DNA of 64,000 nt, taken from positions 1,922,001 to 1,986,000 of the forward strand of contig NZ_CP045488.1 in NCBI RefSeq assembly GCF_009392895.1, given 5' to 3'. The notes beneath the pieces are model-generated. The model was not told the origin of the DNA and made no database searches. It saw nothing but the letters and a program-made list of their open reading frames with translations. Source of the stretch: Natronorubrum aibiense. Its GTDB lineage: Archaea; Halobacteriota; Halobacteria; Halobacteriales; Natrialbaceae. Positions 27,385 through 34,805 of the stretch are shown here, piece by piece. A program made the translations under genes and the position numbers. Numbering within the stretch: position 1 is the first letter of the stretch; every line of letters begins with the position of its first letter.

Positions 27385-27534
27385 ATGAGCAGATACGAAT
27401 TTACCTGTCCTGACTGCGGACAAGCAATCGAGGTCAACGAGGCGATGCGAGAGGCCACGTTGGAACACGGCTGCCCGGTCTGTGGGGCCGACGTCACGAC
27501 CGGCGATTTCGCCGCCGAACAACCGACGAGTTGA
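27385..27534 (+). CDS. small zinc ribbon protein (DUF7560-like)
   Basis: 49 residues, MSRYEFTCPDCGQAIEVNEAMREATLEHGCPVCGADV...; CPDCG and CPVCG make a zinc ribbon. The opening sequence matches the DUF7560 group as I recall it. An upstream AT box (CTATATATAGG, 27310s) is about 65 bp away. Too short for any other domain. Read from 27385 (ATG) to TGA at 27532. Confidence 0.75.
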   Translation: MSRYEFTCPDCGQAIEVNEAMREATLEHGCPVCGADVTTGDFAAEQPTS

Positions 27535-27561
27535 GCACTCGAGACCCGATGGCTGTCGTCG

Positions 27562-28014
27562 CTACTCCCCGCGGTCGACGTCCGTCCGCCGTCCGTTAAG
27601 CGACTCCGGCGTGAGTCGATAGAGTTCGATGTCGAGTTCGTCTTTCTGCTGGGCCCAGATCTCGAACAGTGGGCGTTTTGCATCGCCGTACTGGGCGATC
27701 TGCTCCGGTGTCAACTCCGCTGGCGGGATGTTCTCGAGCGTTCCCGTCGCGATGATGCTCCGGTAGGAAGACGCCTGCTCGTCGTAGACGACGAGCCGTG
27801 CCGCTGGAGAGTCATCGAGAAAGGCCCGCTTTTCGCTTTCCGGCGTCGACACCAGGCGCATGTAAAATTCGCGGTCGTCGTCGTCGTATCCGTACGAAAT
27901 AGGAATCGCGTAGGGCTCGTCGGTGCGTGCAAGCGAGAGGACGCCGGTCTCGTGCTGGCCGAGAAAGTCGTCGATCTCCGCATCGGTCATTTCGGTCTCC
28001 TGGTCGATAGCCAT
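27562..28014 (-). CDS. pyridoxamine 5'-phosphate oxidase family protein
   Basis: 150 residues. The split-barrel flavin-binding pattern TGVLSLARTDEPYAIPISYGYDDDDREFYMRLV...GTLENIPPAEL fits the haloarchaeal PPOX-related FMN/heme-binding proteins, generally of unknown substrate. ATG at 28014 is chosen; the longer frame to 28149 carries a non-conserved basic leader. Convergent with the zinc ribbon gene. Confidence 0.82.
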   Translation of the reverse strand: MAIDQETEMTDAEIDDFLGQHETGVLSLARTDEPYAIPISYGYDDDDREFYMRLVSTPESEKRAFLDDSPAARLVVYDEQASSYRSIIATGTLENIPPAELTPEQIAQYGDAKRPLFEIWAQQKDELDIELYRLTPESLNGRRTDVDRGE

Positions 28015-28109
28015 CGTCTCAGTGCATCGAGAAAGGGCGAACACGCTCTTTATAGTTGCCATCGACTTCGAGATTCGCCTGCCTGCTGGCAGTTGGGCTG
28101 TTTGTGGTG

Positions 28110-28496
28110 TTAGGACTCCGCAGCGTGGTCCCCGTCGATGCCGATACACACGGGTTCTCGAATCTCGAGGGCGGTCTCGAACGCCGCCTCGCGGTCGGTT
28201 TGTCGCCCAATCCGTAACAGCTGTTCTTCGTGGGCGCGGCGGATCGCCGACAGCTCCCGGTCGGTGACGTCGAGGTCGTCACTGATCGATTCCCAGTGGC
28301 CCCACTCCGTGAGGAACACCTCGAGGTCGTCGTCCGCGTGGAAGCGTTCGTACTCGCGCCGGTACTGCTCGAGTTGCGGTCCCAGCAGGTCCTGTGCCCG
28401 ATCGACGAGCTTCGGCAGCCGGGCCGGCGCGACGCTCGCTTTCGCTGCCGTGAGGATGAGCACTTGCCCGTCGATCGGGTCGCCCGACCCCGCCAT
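28110..28496 (-). CDS. conserved hypothetical protein, second gene of a pair
   Basis: 128 residues, helical, acidic (RLPKLVDRAQDLLGPQLEQYRREYERFH...). No domain recognised. Its ATG at 28496 is directly next to the TAG of the upstream gene 28497-28757, so the two are translationally coupled. Function unknown. Confidence 0.6.
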   Translation of the reverse strand: MAGSGDPIDGQVLILTAAKASVAPARLPKLVDRAQDLLGPQLEQYRREYERFHADDDLEVFLTEWGHWESISDDLDVTDRELSAIRRAHEEQLLRIGRQTDREAAFETALEIREPVCIGIDGDHAAES

Positions 28497-28757
28497 CTAC
28501 CCACCTGCCCGCATCGCCTTCTGGGCGAACTCGTCGATGAGTTCCTCGAGCGTGTCGGCCTCGCCTTCGAAATCGATCGTAATCTCGGTCAGCGTCAGTG
28601 AGGGGCCGATATCGACCGTCTCCGAGGAGAGCGTCGCTGTCCAGTCGTCGCCGGAGACGGTGTCGTCCGCGACCCGTTCGCCACCCAGATTCGTCAGGTA
28701 GCGAACCGCGAGCCGCTCGGAGATGCCGCGAAACGATCGTTCGACGCGTGTCGTCAT
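28497..28757 (-). CDS. small protein resembling MoaD-related C-terminal domain (DUF1952-like)
   Basis: 86 residues. The string ATLSSETVDIGPSLTLTEITIDFEGEADTLEELIDEFAQKAMRAGG resembles, from memory, the C-terminal domain found in MoaD-related proteins (DUF1952, IPR015272), present here without a fused MoaD domain. Uncertain. Coupled to the next gene (no spacer). ATG at 28757. Confidence 0.45.
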   Translation of the reverse strand: MTTRVERSFRGISERLAVRYLTNLGGERVADDTVSGDDWTATLSSETVDIGPSLTLTEITIDFEGEADTLEELIDEFAQKAMRAGG

Positions 28758-28839
28758 ACCCCCAATTCGGCCCCAACACCGATAATGATGGCGACGACAG
28801 AACCTGTCTACCGTCTCGGCGGTCGGGCTCGCAGCCCTC

Positions 28840-29199
28840 TCAGACGACCGCTCGGAACGCCACGACGGCGGCGACGCCCGAACACAGCGCCAGCAGAATG
28901 CTCTCGGTGCGCCACATGACGACCAGTACGACCGCCGCCCCACCCCACTCCGCGGGGCCGCCGGCCGCGAGTTCCGGACCGAGAATCGCGACGACGATCG
29001 CTCCCGGGAGGACGTCGAGCCCGGCCTGTACCCGGTCGCTCACGTCGACGCGGCGGACGAGCCAGATGCCGCCCGTCTTCGCGACGACGGTGACGACGGC
29101 CATCGCGAGTATGACGGCCACGACGAGCGGGTCGAGCGAGAGCGCGCCGTCGAACGGCGTCTCGAGTGCGAGCAGGTCCACCGTCCCACTACCCGTCAT
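28840..29199 (-). CDS. azlD: AzlD family membrane protein
   Basis: 119 residues with about four hydrophobic segments and the AKTGGIWLVRR and LPGAIVVAILGPELA blocks of AzlD, the small partner of AzlC in branched-chain amino acid export. Its ATG overlaps the end of azlC by 11 bases, so the two are co-translated. Confidence 0.88.
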   Translation of the reverse strand: MTGSGTVDLLALETPFDGALSLDPLVVAVILAMAVVTVVAKTGGIWLVRRVDVSDRVQAGLDVLPGAIVVAILGPELAAGGPAEWGGAAVVLVVMWRTESILLALCSGVAAVVAFRAVV

Positions 29200-29974
29200 G
29201 CCGGATCACCTCGAGGAGGGCCGCGGTGAGCCCACCGAGCAGGATGTACCACTGCCCCGAGAGGAGTTCGGCGGCGACGACGCTCGTTGCGAGGGCGACC
29301 ACCCACGGGGCCAGCGTCGATCGGCCGTCCCAGAGTTCGGCGACGAGCGCGACGAAGACGGCGACGAGGATGAAGTCGACGCCGTAGCGGTTCGGATCGC
29401 CGACCGAGCCGCCAGCGACGGTTCCGAGAATCGTCGAGGCGACCCAGAACAGCCAGAGCGCGATGCCGCTGCCGAGCAAGAACGCGCCGCGTCCGTTGCC
29501 GGCCCTGAAATCCCGCATCGTCAGCGCCCAGTTCTCGTCGGCCATCAGACAGAGGCTGCTGTAGATCTTCGTCGGCGAAAGCCGGCCGAGCCACGGCTCT
29601 AACGCCGCACCCATCAGCGAGTACCGCAGGTTGACGGCGAACGTCGTCACGACGAGGGCGGCGATCGGGATCGGCTCCGTCCAGAGTTCGACGGCGATGA
29701 TCTGGGCCGCACCGGCGAATACCGTCGCGCTCATCAGCGTCGCTTCCGCGACGCTCAGGCCGACCTGACTCGCGAGGACGCCGAAGGCGACCCCGTAGCC
29801 GCCAACGCCGAGCGCGATCGGAACGCAGGTGAGAAAGCCGGCGCGCAGTCCCGATAGGCCGAACGTCACGGGTTCGCGCTCGGACCCTCGTGTCGGCTCG
29901 GCCGACTCCTCGCTGCGCTCGCCGTCCGTCACGTCCGACTCTCGAGAGGACTCCCCGCTTAGTTGGTGTTCCAT
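29189..29974 (-). CDS. azlC: AzlC family branched-chain amino acid permease
   Basis: 261 residues. A charged ~40-residue N-terminal extension (ESSRESDVTDGERSEE) precedes the AzlC core, GFLTCVPIALGVGGYGVAFGVLA...SATVFAGAAQ...NLRYSLMGAALEPWL...FLMADENWAL-type signature (LMADENWAL). With AzlD it exports branched-chain amino acids in bacteria; in archaea the role is inferred. Confidence 0.9.
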   Translation of the reverse strand: MEHQLSGESSRESDVTDGERSEESAEPTRGSEREPVTFGLSGLRAGFLTCVPIALGVGGYGVAFGVLASQVGLSVAEATLMSATVFAGAAQIIAVELWTEPIPIAALVVTTFAVNLRYSLMGAALEPWLGRLSPTKIYSSLCLMADENWALTMRDFRAGNGRGAFLLGSGIALWLFWVASTILGTVAGGSVGDPNRYGVDFILVAVFVALVAELWDGRSTLAPWVVALATSVVAAELLSGQWYILLGGLTAALLEVIRHDG

Positions 29975-30142
29975 GGGGACGTTCTAGATCAGTCTCGGAG
30001 CGTCGGTGCCTAAATCGTTCTCGAAATCGCCGTCCGTCGGGCGGATTTCGAGCCAGAGGCGTCACGTTCGCTCGCCGTCTCCCGCTAGTATACTGCCGAC
30101 GGTCGAGAGAAAGAGCCGGTCCGCCCGTCGATCGAGCGCTTC

Positions 30143-30433
30143 CTACCCACCCGCAACCGGCGGAAACACCGACAGCGTATCGCCGTCCTCGAGTCCCGTT
30201 TCGGGGCCAGCCATATGCACCACATCGCGGCCGTTTTTCAGCACGCTCAACTGTGGTTTGATCGCCAGTCCCTCTGGCCCGTCCTCGAGCAACTGCCCCT
30301 CGAGGCCCGCGTACTCGGCTTCGAGGACGGCGAGCACGTCCCCGACAGTCTCCGCGTCGTCGAACCCGCGCGTCTGTGTTTTCTCCCCGACGGCCTCACG
30401 AAAGGTCGCGAAAAACCGCAACTCGAGTTCCAT
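30143..30433 (-). CDS. MoaD/SAMP1-like ubiquitin-fold small protein
   Basis: 96 residues, MELELRFFATFREAVGEKT... and C-terminus DTLSVFPPVAGG. It ends in a free terminal Gly-Gly, as needed for MoaD thiocarboxylation and for SAMP conjugation by UbaA. Unlike the copy at 3890-4159, no residues follow. Upstream is a sizeable spacer and the AzlCD pair. Could serve molybdopterin synthesis (three Mo/W enzymes are nearby) or protein modification, or both. Confidence 0.88.
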   Translation of the reverse strand: MELELRFFATFREAVGEKTQTRGFDDAETVGDVLAVLEAEYAGLEGQLLEDGPEGLAIKPQLSVLKNGRDVVHMAGPETGLEDGDTLSVFPPVAGG

Positions 30434-30553
30434 ACTGGATGATCGGGGTCGACGCTCATAAGTTCGGGTGCCGAGTCAGTCATACTGCCAGACAACAGTC
30501 AGTAAACGCCCGATCGCACGCGATCGGTGCATGAATCGTTTTGTCCGACAGTA

Positions 30554-30904
30554 TCAGGCAGTCGACGTCGCCGGCGCGCTCGTGTAGGTGACTGATTTGA
30601 CGTCGGCGCTCTCGAGGACGTCGTCGATCGCGTCGGCGCCGATCGACGTCGCCGTCTCCTCGTCGTCGGCGTCGACGACGACGGTAATCGAGAACTCGAG
30701 GGTGATCGTGTACGGATCGAACGGCGCAGTCGGGTGTTCGTAGACGTCCGCGTCGTCGATCGTCCACGCGGTGACGGTGCCGTCGTCCTCGAGGCGCTCG
30801 AGCGTCGCGGCGAGTTGCTCGGTGGCGTCGTCGCGAGCGGTCGTGTCGCTCCCGCCGTGTAAGGTGATGAGCGTCGTTCCCTCTCGCGAAACTGCAAACT
30901 CCAT
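30554..30904 (-). CDS. conserved hypothetical haloarchaeal protein
   Basis: 116 residues, MEFAVSREGTTLITLHGGSDTTARDD..., two beta-alpha-beta-like repeats with acidic helix and SVTYTSA end. No known domain. ATG at 30904, with a fitting promoter ~28 bp upstream. The longer frame to 31234 is antisense to the GT4 gene and not used. Confidence 0.6.
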   Translation of the reverse strand: MEFAVSREGTTLITLHGGSDTTARDDATEQLAATLERLEDDGTVTAWTIDDADVYEHPTAPFDPYTITLEFSITVVVDADDEETATSIGADAIDDVLESADVKSVTYTSAPATSTA

Positions 30905-30924
30905 ACCCCTTTGTATCAACCGGA

Positions 30925-30940
30925 GGGATTTGAACGCTTG
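30925..30940 (-). promoter_or_regulatory. promoter for the gene at 30554-30904
   Basis: On the minus strand CAAGCG-TTCAAATCC reads as a BRE followed by a TATA-like box, centred about 28 bp before the ATG at 30904, as expected for a leaderless transcript. Confidence 0.45.
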
Positions 30941-30999
30941 GGATGAATTCACAAATCGCAGTGTGTTCGGTCGCGCTGGGTGGTCGCTGTATCCGACAG

Positions 31000-32109
31000 T
31001 CAGCGGCGCAACTCGTCGTAGAGGCCGCCTAACTGCTCGAGCGAGTGATCGACCGAGAGCATCGGCCGTCGCCGACGACAGAGATCCGAGAGGCGCTCGC
31101 GTTCGTCGAGGGTGCGACGGATCGCCAGCCGAAACGCCTCGAGATCGCCGGGTTCGTACCGGTAGCCGGTTTCGCCGTCGATGACGCTGTCGGTCAGTGC
31201 GCCCTCGTCGACGGCGACGACCGGCGTGGCACACGCGGTCGCTTCGAGGGCGACCAGCCCCTGGGTTTCGACCGGGCTCGGGAAGACGAAGACGTCGAGT
31301 GCCGAATAGAACGCCGGTAGCTCCTCGCGGTCGAGAAAGCCGAGGAACCGAACGTCCGCGTCGACCGTCGCGGCGTGGGCCTCGAGGTCGGCTCTGGCGG
31401 GGCCGTCGCCGGCGAGGACGAGCGTATAGTCGGTGCCGTCGACAGCGTCGATCGCCTCACTGAGGTTCTTCTCGGGCCCGTGGCGGCCGGTGTAGCCGAG
31501 TAGCGGACCCGCAGGGAGGTCGGACGCGTCGCGAAACGCCGTCGGATCGACCGGGCGGAAGAACTCGGTGTCGATGCCGTTCGAAATGACTGTGACGTCG
31601 ACGTCCGGCCCGATGTACTCGAGCAGTCGGCGTCGGGCGAACGACGTCGGCGCGACGACGTGATCGACGCGCTCCAAGAACGCCCGCTCGTAGGCGCGGT
31701 GGGCCCATTTGCAGCCGTCGACCAGCGGCGGTGGAACGTGCTGGTCGACGCGGTCGTCGAGGAGAGTGTGATAGGACGCAACGGCGGGGACGTCACGCCG
31801 GCGAGCGAAGCGGATCCCCGCCGCGCCGACGGTGTACGGCGTGTGGACGTGGACGATCTCGGGCGTCTCGAGGCCGTCGGGGATCGCCGGGAGCCCGAGT
31901 CGGTACTGCGGATACAGCGGCGCGCCGACGCTCGGGACGGCGTACTCGCCGTCATCGGGGTCGTACCCCTCCATCTCGGGAAAGACGACGGCCATCGAGC
32001 CGCGCCGACGGGCCCACCGCGCGCGCCAGAGCGCGACCGTGTAGGTAACGCCGTTGACTGTCGGCAAGTAGAGGTCGGTAAAGGCGGCGACGGACTGGGT
32101 TCCGGCCAT
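31000..32109 (-). CDS. GT4 family glycosyltransferase
   Basis: 369 residues. N-terminal FTDLYLPTVNGVTYTVALW and the VHVHTPYTVGAAGIRFARR block of GT-B enzymes; C-terminal sugar-nucleotide domain ETQGLVALEATACATPVVAVDEGALTDSVIDGETGYR includes the EX7E motif. Inverting/retaining type GT4 with NDP-sugar donor; acceptor unknown. About 37% similar by eye to the second GT4 (39584-40690), same opening. Confidence 0.9.
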   Translation of the reverse strand: MAGTQSVAAFTDLYLPTVNGVTYTVALWRARWARRRGSMAVVFPEMEGYDPDDGEYAVPSVGAPLYPQYRLGLPAIPDGLETPEIVHVHTPYTVGAAGIRFARRRDVPAVASYHTLLDDRVDQHVPPPLVDGCKWAHRAYERAFLERVDHVVAPTSFARRRLLEYIGPDVDVTVISNGIDTEFFRPVDPTAFRDASDLPAGPLLGYTGRHGPEKNLSEAIDAVDGTDYTLVLAGDGPARADLEAHAATVDADVRFLGFLDREELPAFYSALDVFVFPSPVETQGLVALEATACATPVVAVDEGALTDSVIDGETGYRYEPGDLEAFRLAIRRTLDERERLSDLCRRRRPMLSVDHSLEQLGGLYDELRR

Positions 32110-32182
32110 CGGCTGTCAATCAACAAGGCCGTCCAAATCGGTTGTGGAACCGATAGGTACTGCCTCGAGTCGATGGGCGCAC

Positions 32183-32686
32183 CTATCGCGGGCCGTCGAT
32201 CCGGAACGCGACGTCGTGTTCGGAAAGCAGCGACCGCATGCGGTGGACACCGCCGCGCGTATCCCAGCCCGCGCCGGTGTAGTGTTTGTACGGATGACGC
32301 AGCCACGAGTACTCTCGGTGGGCGAAGACGTCGACGGCGTCACCGTCGGCGATAAACAACGCGACGTGGAGCTGCCACCGCGACAGCGGTGACGCGCGTC
32401 GTACCCAACTGCCGGCCGATCGCCGCCCGTCCCGGTGGACCTTCAGCGAGGCGATCGGTTCCGGCGCGAACGACATCGTCTCGAGGTCGGACCGAAACTC
32501 GCCGAGGCCGTACTCGATCGTGCCGACGTACTCGTCGGGGTGTTGGAGACACTGGGCGAAGCCTCCGAGCGGTTCTTTGATCCGGTGGAGTGTCGGCAGC
32601 ACGCGACGGCGCACGCGCGTCGTCAGATCGATCGGGTGGGCGTGATCGGACTGGCGAGCGCCGTCGTAGTCGTCTGTCGAAGCCAC
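32183..32686 (-). CDS. hypothetical haloarchaeal protein, GTG start
   Basis: 167 residues using the GTG at 32686 (VASTDDYDGARQ). Basic/His-rich and ends YSWLRHPYKHYTGAGWDTRGGVHRMRSLLSEHDVAFRIDGPR, a motif I have seen only in uncharacterised haloarchaeal proteins. No catalytic motif. The longer frame to 32884 is antisense to the next gene and not used. Confidence 0.55.
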   Translation of the reverse strand: MASTDDYDGARQSDHAHPIDLTTRVRRRVLPTLHRIKEPLGGFAQCLQHPDEYVGTIEYGLGEFRSDLETMSFAPEPIASLKVHRDGRRSAGSWVRRASPLSRWQLHVALFIADGDAVDVFAHREYSWLRHPYKHYTGAGWDTRGGVHRMRSLLSEHDVAFRIDGPR

Positions 32687-32730
32687 GATACACCTATCGA
32701 GTGGGAGCGCAAAACCGTTGTGATCCGGGA

Positions 32731-33117
32731 TTACAGGTCTTGCATCCGGATTCCATCCTCGACGAGCCGTGCGTTTCGCTCCCGATCGAGATGGGCTGCG
32801 AGGTCCTCGTGGGCGTACAGTTGAGCGATCACGTCGGCGTATAGCGTCCGCCACGCGATGGCGTAGATCGGTGACTGGCCCCACGCCCGCAATTCCGGCA
32901 CCAGGTCGTCGTACGTCTCGTGGCGCTGTTCGAAGCGATCGATCGCCTCGAGGACGCGACTCGCGGCCTCCCGGTCGTCCTCGGCCTCCTCGATCGCCCG
33001 GTTCAGTCGCTGTTCCCAGCCGGCGACCGCTTCCTGCATGTCTGCACCGGCAACCTCGTCGTCCGCTGGAAGGCGCTCGAGCACTGGTTTCGGCACGCCG
33101 AGTGAGATCTCGTCCAT
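32731..33117 (-). CDS. conserved hypothetical haloarchaeal protein
   Basis: 128 residues from MDEISLGVPKPVLERLPADDEVAGADMQEA. Strongly helical, Glu/Arg-rich, without a recognised domain. Located upstream of the small gene above on the same strand with a 45 bp gap, so both may be in one operon. Confidence 0.6.
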   Translation of the reverse strand: MDEISLGVPKPVLERLPADDEVAGADMQEAVAGWEQRLNRAIEEAEDDREAASRVLEAIDRFEQRHETYDDLVPELRAWGQSPIYAIAWRTLYADVIAQLYAHEDLAAHLDRERNARLVEDGIRMQDL

Positions 33118-33148
33118 ACCTCGAGTATGGGGCCCGCTGTCAAGAAAA

Positions 33149-34006
33149 CTACGGCCACGCCGCGAGCATGATCTCGTCGACGAACGCGTCGTCGATGCGG
33201 TACTGCTCTTTGTGCTCGCCCTCTCGCTGCCAGCCGTTTGATTCGAGGAACTCGAGCGCACCCTCGTTGGTCGCCGGGATGTTCTGGTAGACCTTCCGGT
33301 AGCCGGCGCTGTCGGCCCACTCGAGGCCGTACTCGAGCAGCTGCGAGCCGACTCCGTGGCGTCGCAGCTCGGGGCTGACGCCGACGGTGAGTTCGGCGGT
33401 GTGAGACAGCGACGGCAGTTCGTTGGCATCGAGATGCAGCCAGCCGACGACGCTTGCGTCGTCGTCGGTCGTGAGCGGGGCTGTTCTATCCTCGTCGGCC
33501 TCGTCGTCAGTGTCCGTCTCCGGCTCGAACACCGCGACGAACACGACCCGCGAGCGATCCTCGTTCGCCCGCACGAGCGCCGAATCGCCCTCGAGTTGGG
33601 TCGCGACGTTCTCGGCGACGATATACGTGCCCTCGCGGGCAACCTCGCGCATCGTCTCGATGACGCCCCGTCGGTCTTCCTCCCGAGCCGCCCTGATCGT
33701 CACCGACCCGTCCTCGAGGTCGAGCGTCGTCGTCGTCGTCGAGAGCGCAACCCGATACTTGCCGTCGGATTCAGTCAGATAGCCCTGTGTCTGCAACGCC
33801 TCGAGACAGGACTCGAGGTCATCCATCGGGGGACAGATCGGTTCGGTGTACGACCTCGATCGGGCCGGTTTCGAGTGTGCTGGGTCCGAATCGATCCGAA
33901 TCGACCGCGCTAGTTCGTCGGGCGTGACGGCCCCGTGTCGCTCGACGTACTCGTAGACTGCACGCTGGATCTCGGTGTCGAACGACAGCGTCGGATGAAC
34001 GCTCAT
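33149..34006 (-). CDS. winged-helix + GNAT N-acetyltransferase fusion
   Basis: 285 residues. N-terminal ~90 residues (IQRAVYEYVERHGAVTPDELARSIRID...ALQTQGYLTESDGKYRVAL) look like a winged helix; about 98-285 is a GNAT domain with GVSPELRRHGVGSQLLEYGLEWADSAGYRKVYQNIPATNEGALEFLESNGW (acetyl-CoA loop RRHGVGSQL). Acetylates an unknown amine, perhaps under the control of its DNA-binding part. Divergent from the Mo hydroxylase operon. Confidence 0.88.
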   Translation of the reverse strand: MSVHPTLSFDTEIQRAVYEYVERHGAVTPDELARSIRIDSDPAHSKPARSRSYTEPICPPMDDLESCLEALQTQGYLTESDGKYRVALSTTTTTLDLEDGSVTIRAAREEDRRGVIETMREVAREGTYIVAENVATQLEGDSALVRANEDRSRVVFVAVFEPETDTDDEADEDRTAPLTTDDDASVVGWLHLDANELPSLSHTAELTVGVSPELRRHGVGSQLLEYGLEWADSAGYRKVYQNIPATNEGALEFLESNGWQREGEHKEQYRIDDAFVDEIMLAAWP

Positions 34007-34322
34007 ACGACCCCCACCGCCGACGACCACCTTTAGTATGGGCACTGTATCCGCAAGCACGGAGTCGACGATGAGCCTCGAGAGGTGGCCCTCTCCGTTC
34101 CCCATCACCTGTGGAGACCACAATCGACAGCGACCGGCAACCGAGCAGCCACGTAACACCGACGAAAAACGGGCCAGAACTGGCGTCTGTGTCCATCAGA
34201 ACCGCGTTCCCTGATACGAATCTTTTTACTCAGCGCCAGCATTGTGATTCGTGGACAAACATCATGTTAGTAGCCATCGGCGTTTTCGTTGACAATCATC
34301 ACGACACTGGAGAGCCGTATCG
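34007..34322. other. 316-bp divergent spacer before the molybdenum hydroxylase operon
   Basis: Holds the divergent start regions of the HTH-GNAT gene and the 2Fe-2S subunit gene. Visible features: a T-rich stretch AATCTTTTTACTC near 34218 and a loose mirror of TGTGATTCGTGG (34240s) and TCATCACGAC (34300s). No convincing coding frame. Confidence 0.5.
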
Positions 34323-34805
34323 ATGACCGAACGCGAAATTACGCTGTCGGTCAACGGCACCGAACACGACCTGACCGTCGAGCCGCGAACGCTGCTCGTC
34401 ACCGCGCTCCGGGAGGACCTCGGCTACACCGGCGCGAACGTCGGCTGCGAAACCGCTCGCTGTGGCGCGTGTACCGTCCGCGTCGACGGCGAGGCGATCA
34501 AATCCTGTATGCGGTTTGCCATCCAATCGGACGGGGCAGAGATCGAAACCGTCGAAGGACTCGCCGAGAACGGCGATCTCGCGCCGCTGCAAGAACAGTT
34601 CCAGGAGAACCACGGGCTCCAGTGTGGGTTCTGTACGCCCGGAATGCTCATGACGGCGGATACGTACCTGAAAGACGCCGACGACCCCTCTCGAGAGGAG
34701 ATCCGGGAGGCGATCGAGGGCAACCTCTGTCGGTGCACCGGCTATCACAACATCGTCGACGCGATCGAGGCGACACTCGAGCAACGGGAGGCGAGCCATG
34801 AGTGA
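34323..34805 (+). CDS. molybdenum hydroxylase, 2Fe-2S subunit
   Basis: 160 residues, the CoxS/XdhC-like small subunit. N-terminal plant-type [2Fe-2S] cluster ligands C42, C47, C50, C62; C-terminal helical [2Fe-2S] cluster ligands C101, C104, C136, C138 (CGFCTPG...CRCTGY). Overlaps the start of the large subunit by 8 bases. Passes electrons from Mo to FAD. Confidence 0.95.
   Translation: MTEREITLSVNGTEHDLTVEPRTLLVTALREDLGYTGANVGCETARCGACTVRVDGEAIKSCMRFAIQSDGAEIETVEGLAENGDLAPLQEQFQENHGLQCGFCTPGMLMTADTYLKDADDPSREEIREAIEGNLCRCTGYHNIVDAIEATLEQREASHE

Noticed and set aside
30905-30960. tRNA-like 3' end (GCGTTCAAATCCC on minus)
   Set aside because: There is no acceptor or anticodon arm that pairs; it fits a BRE/TATA promoter instead.
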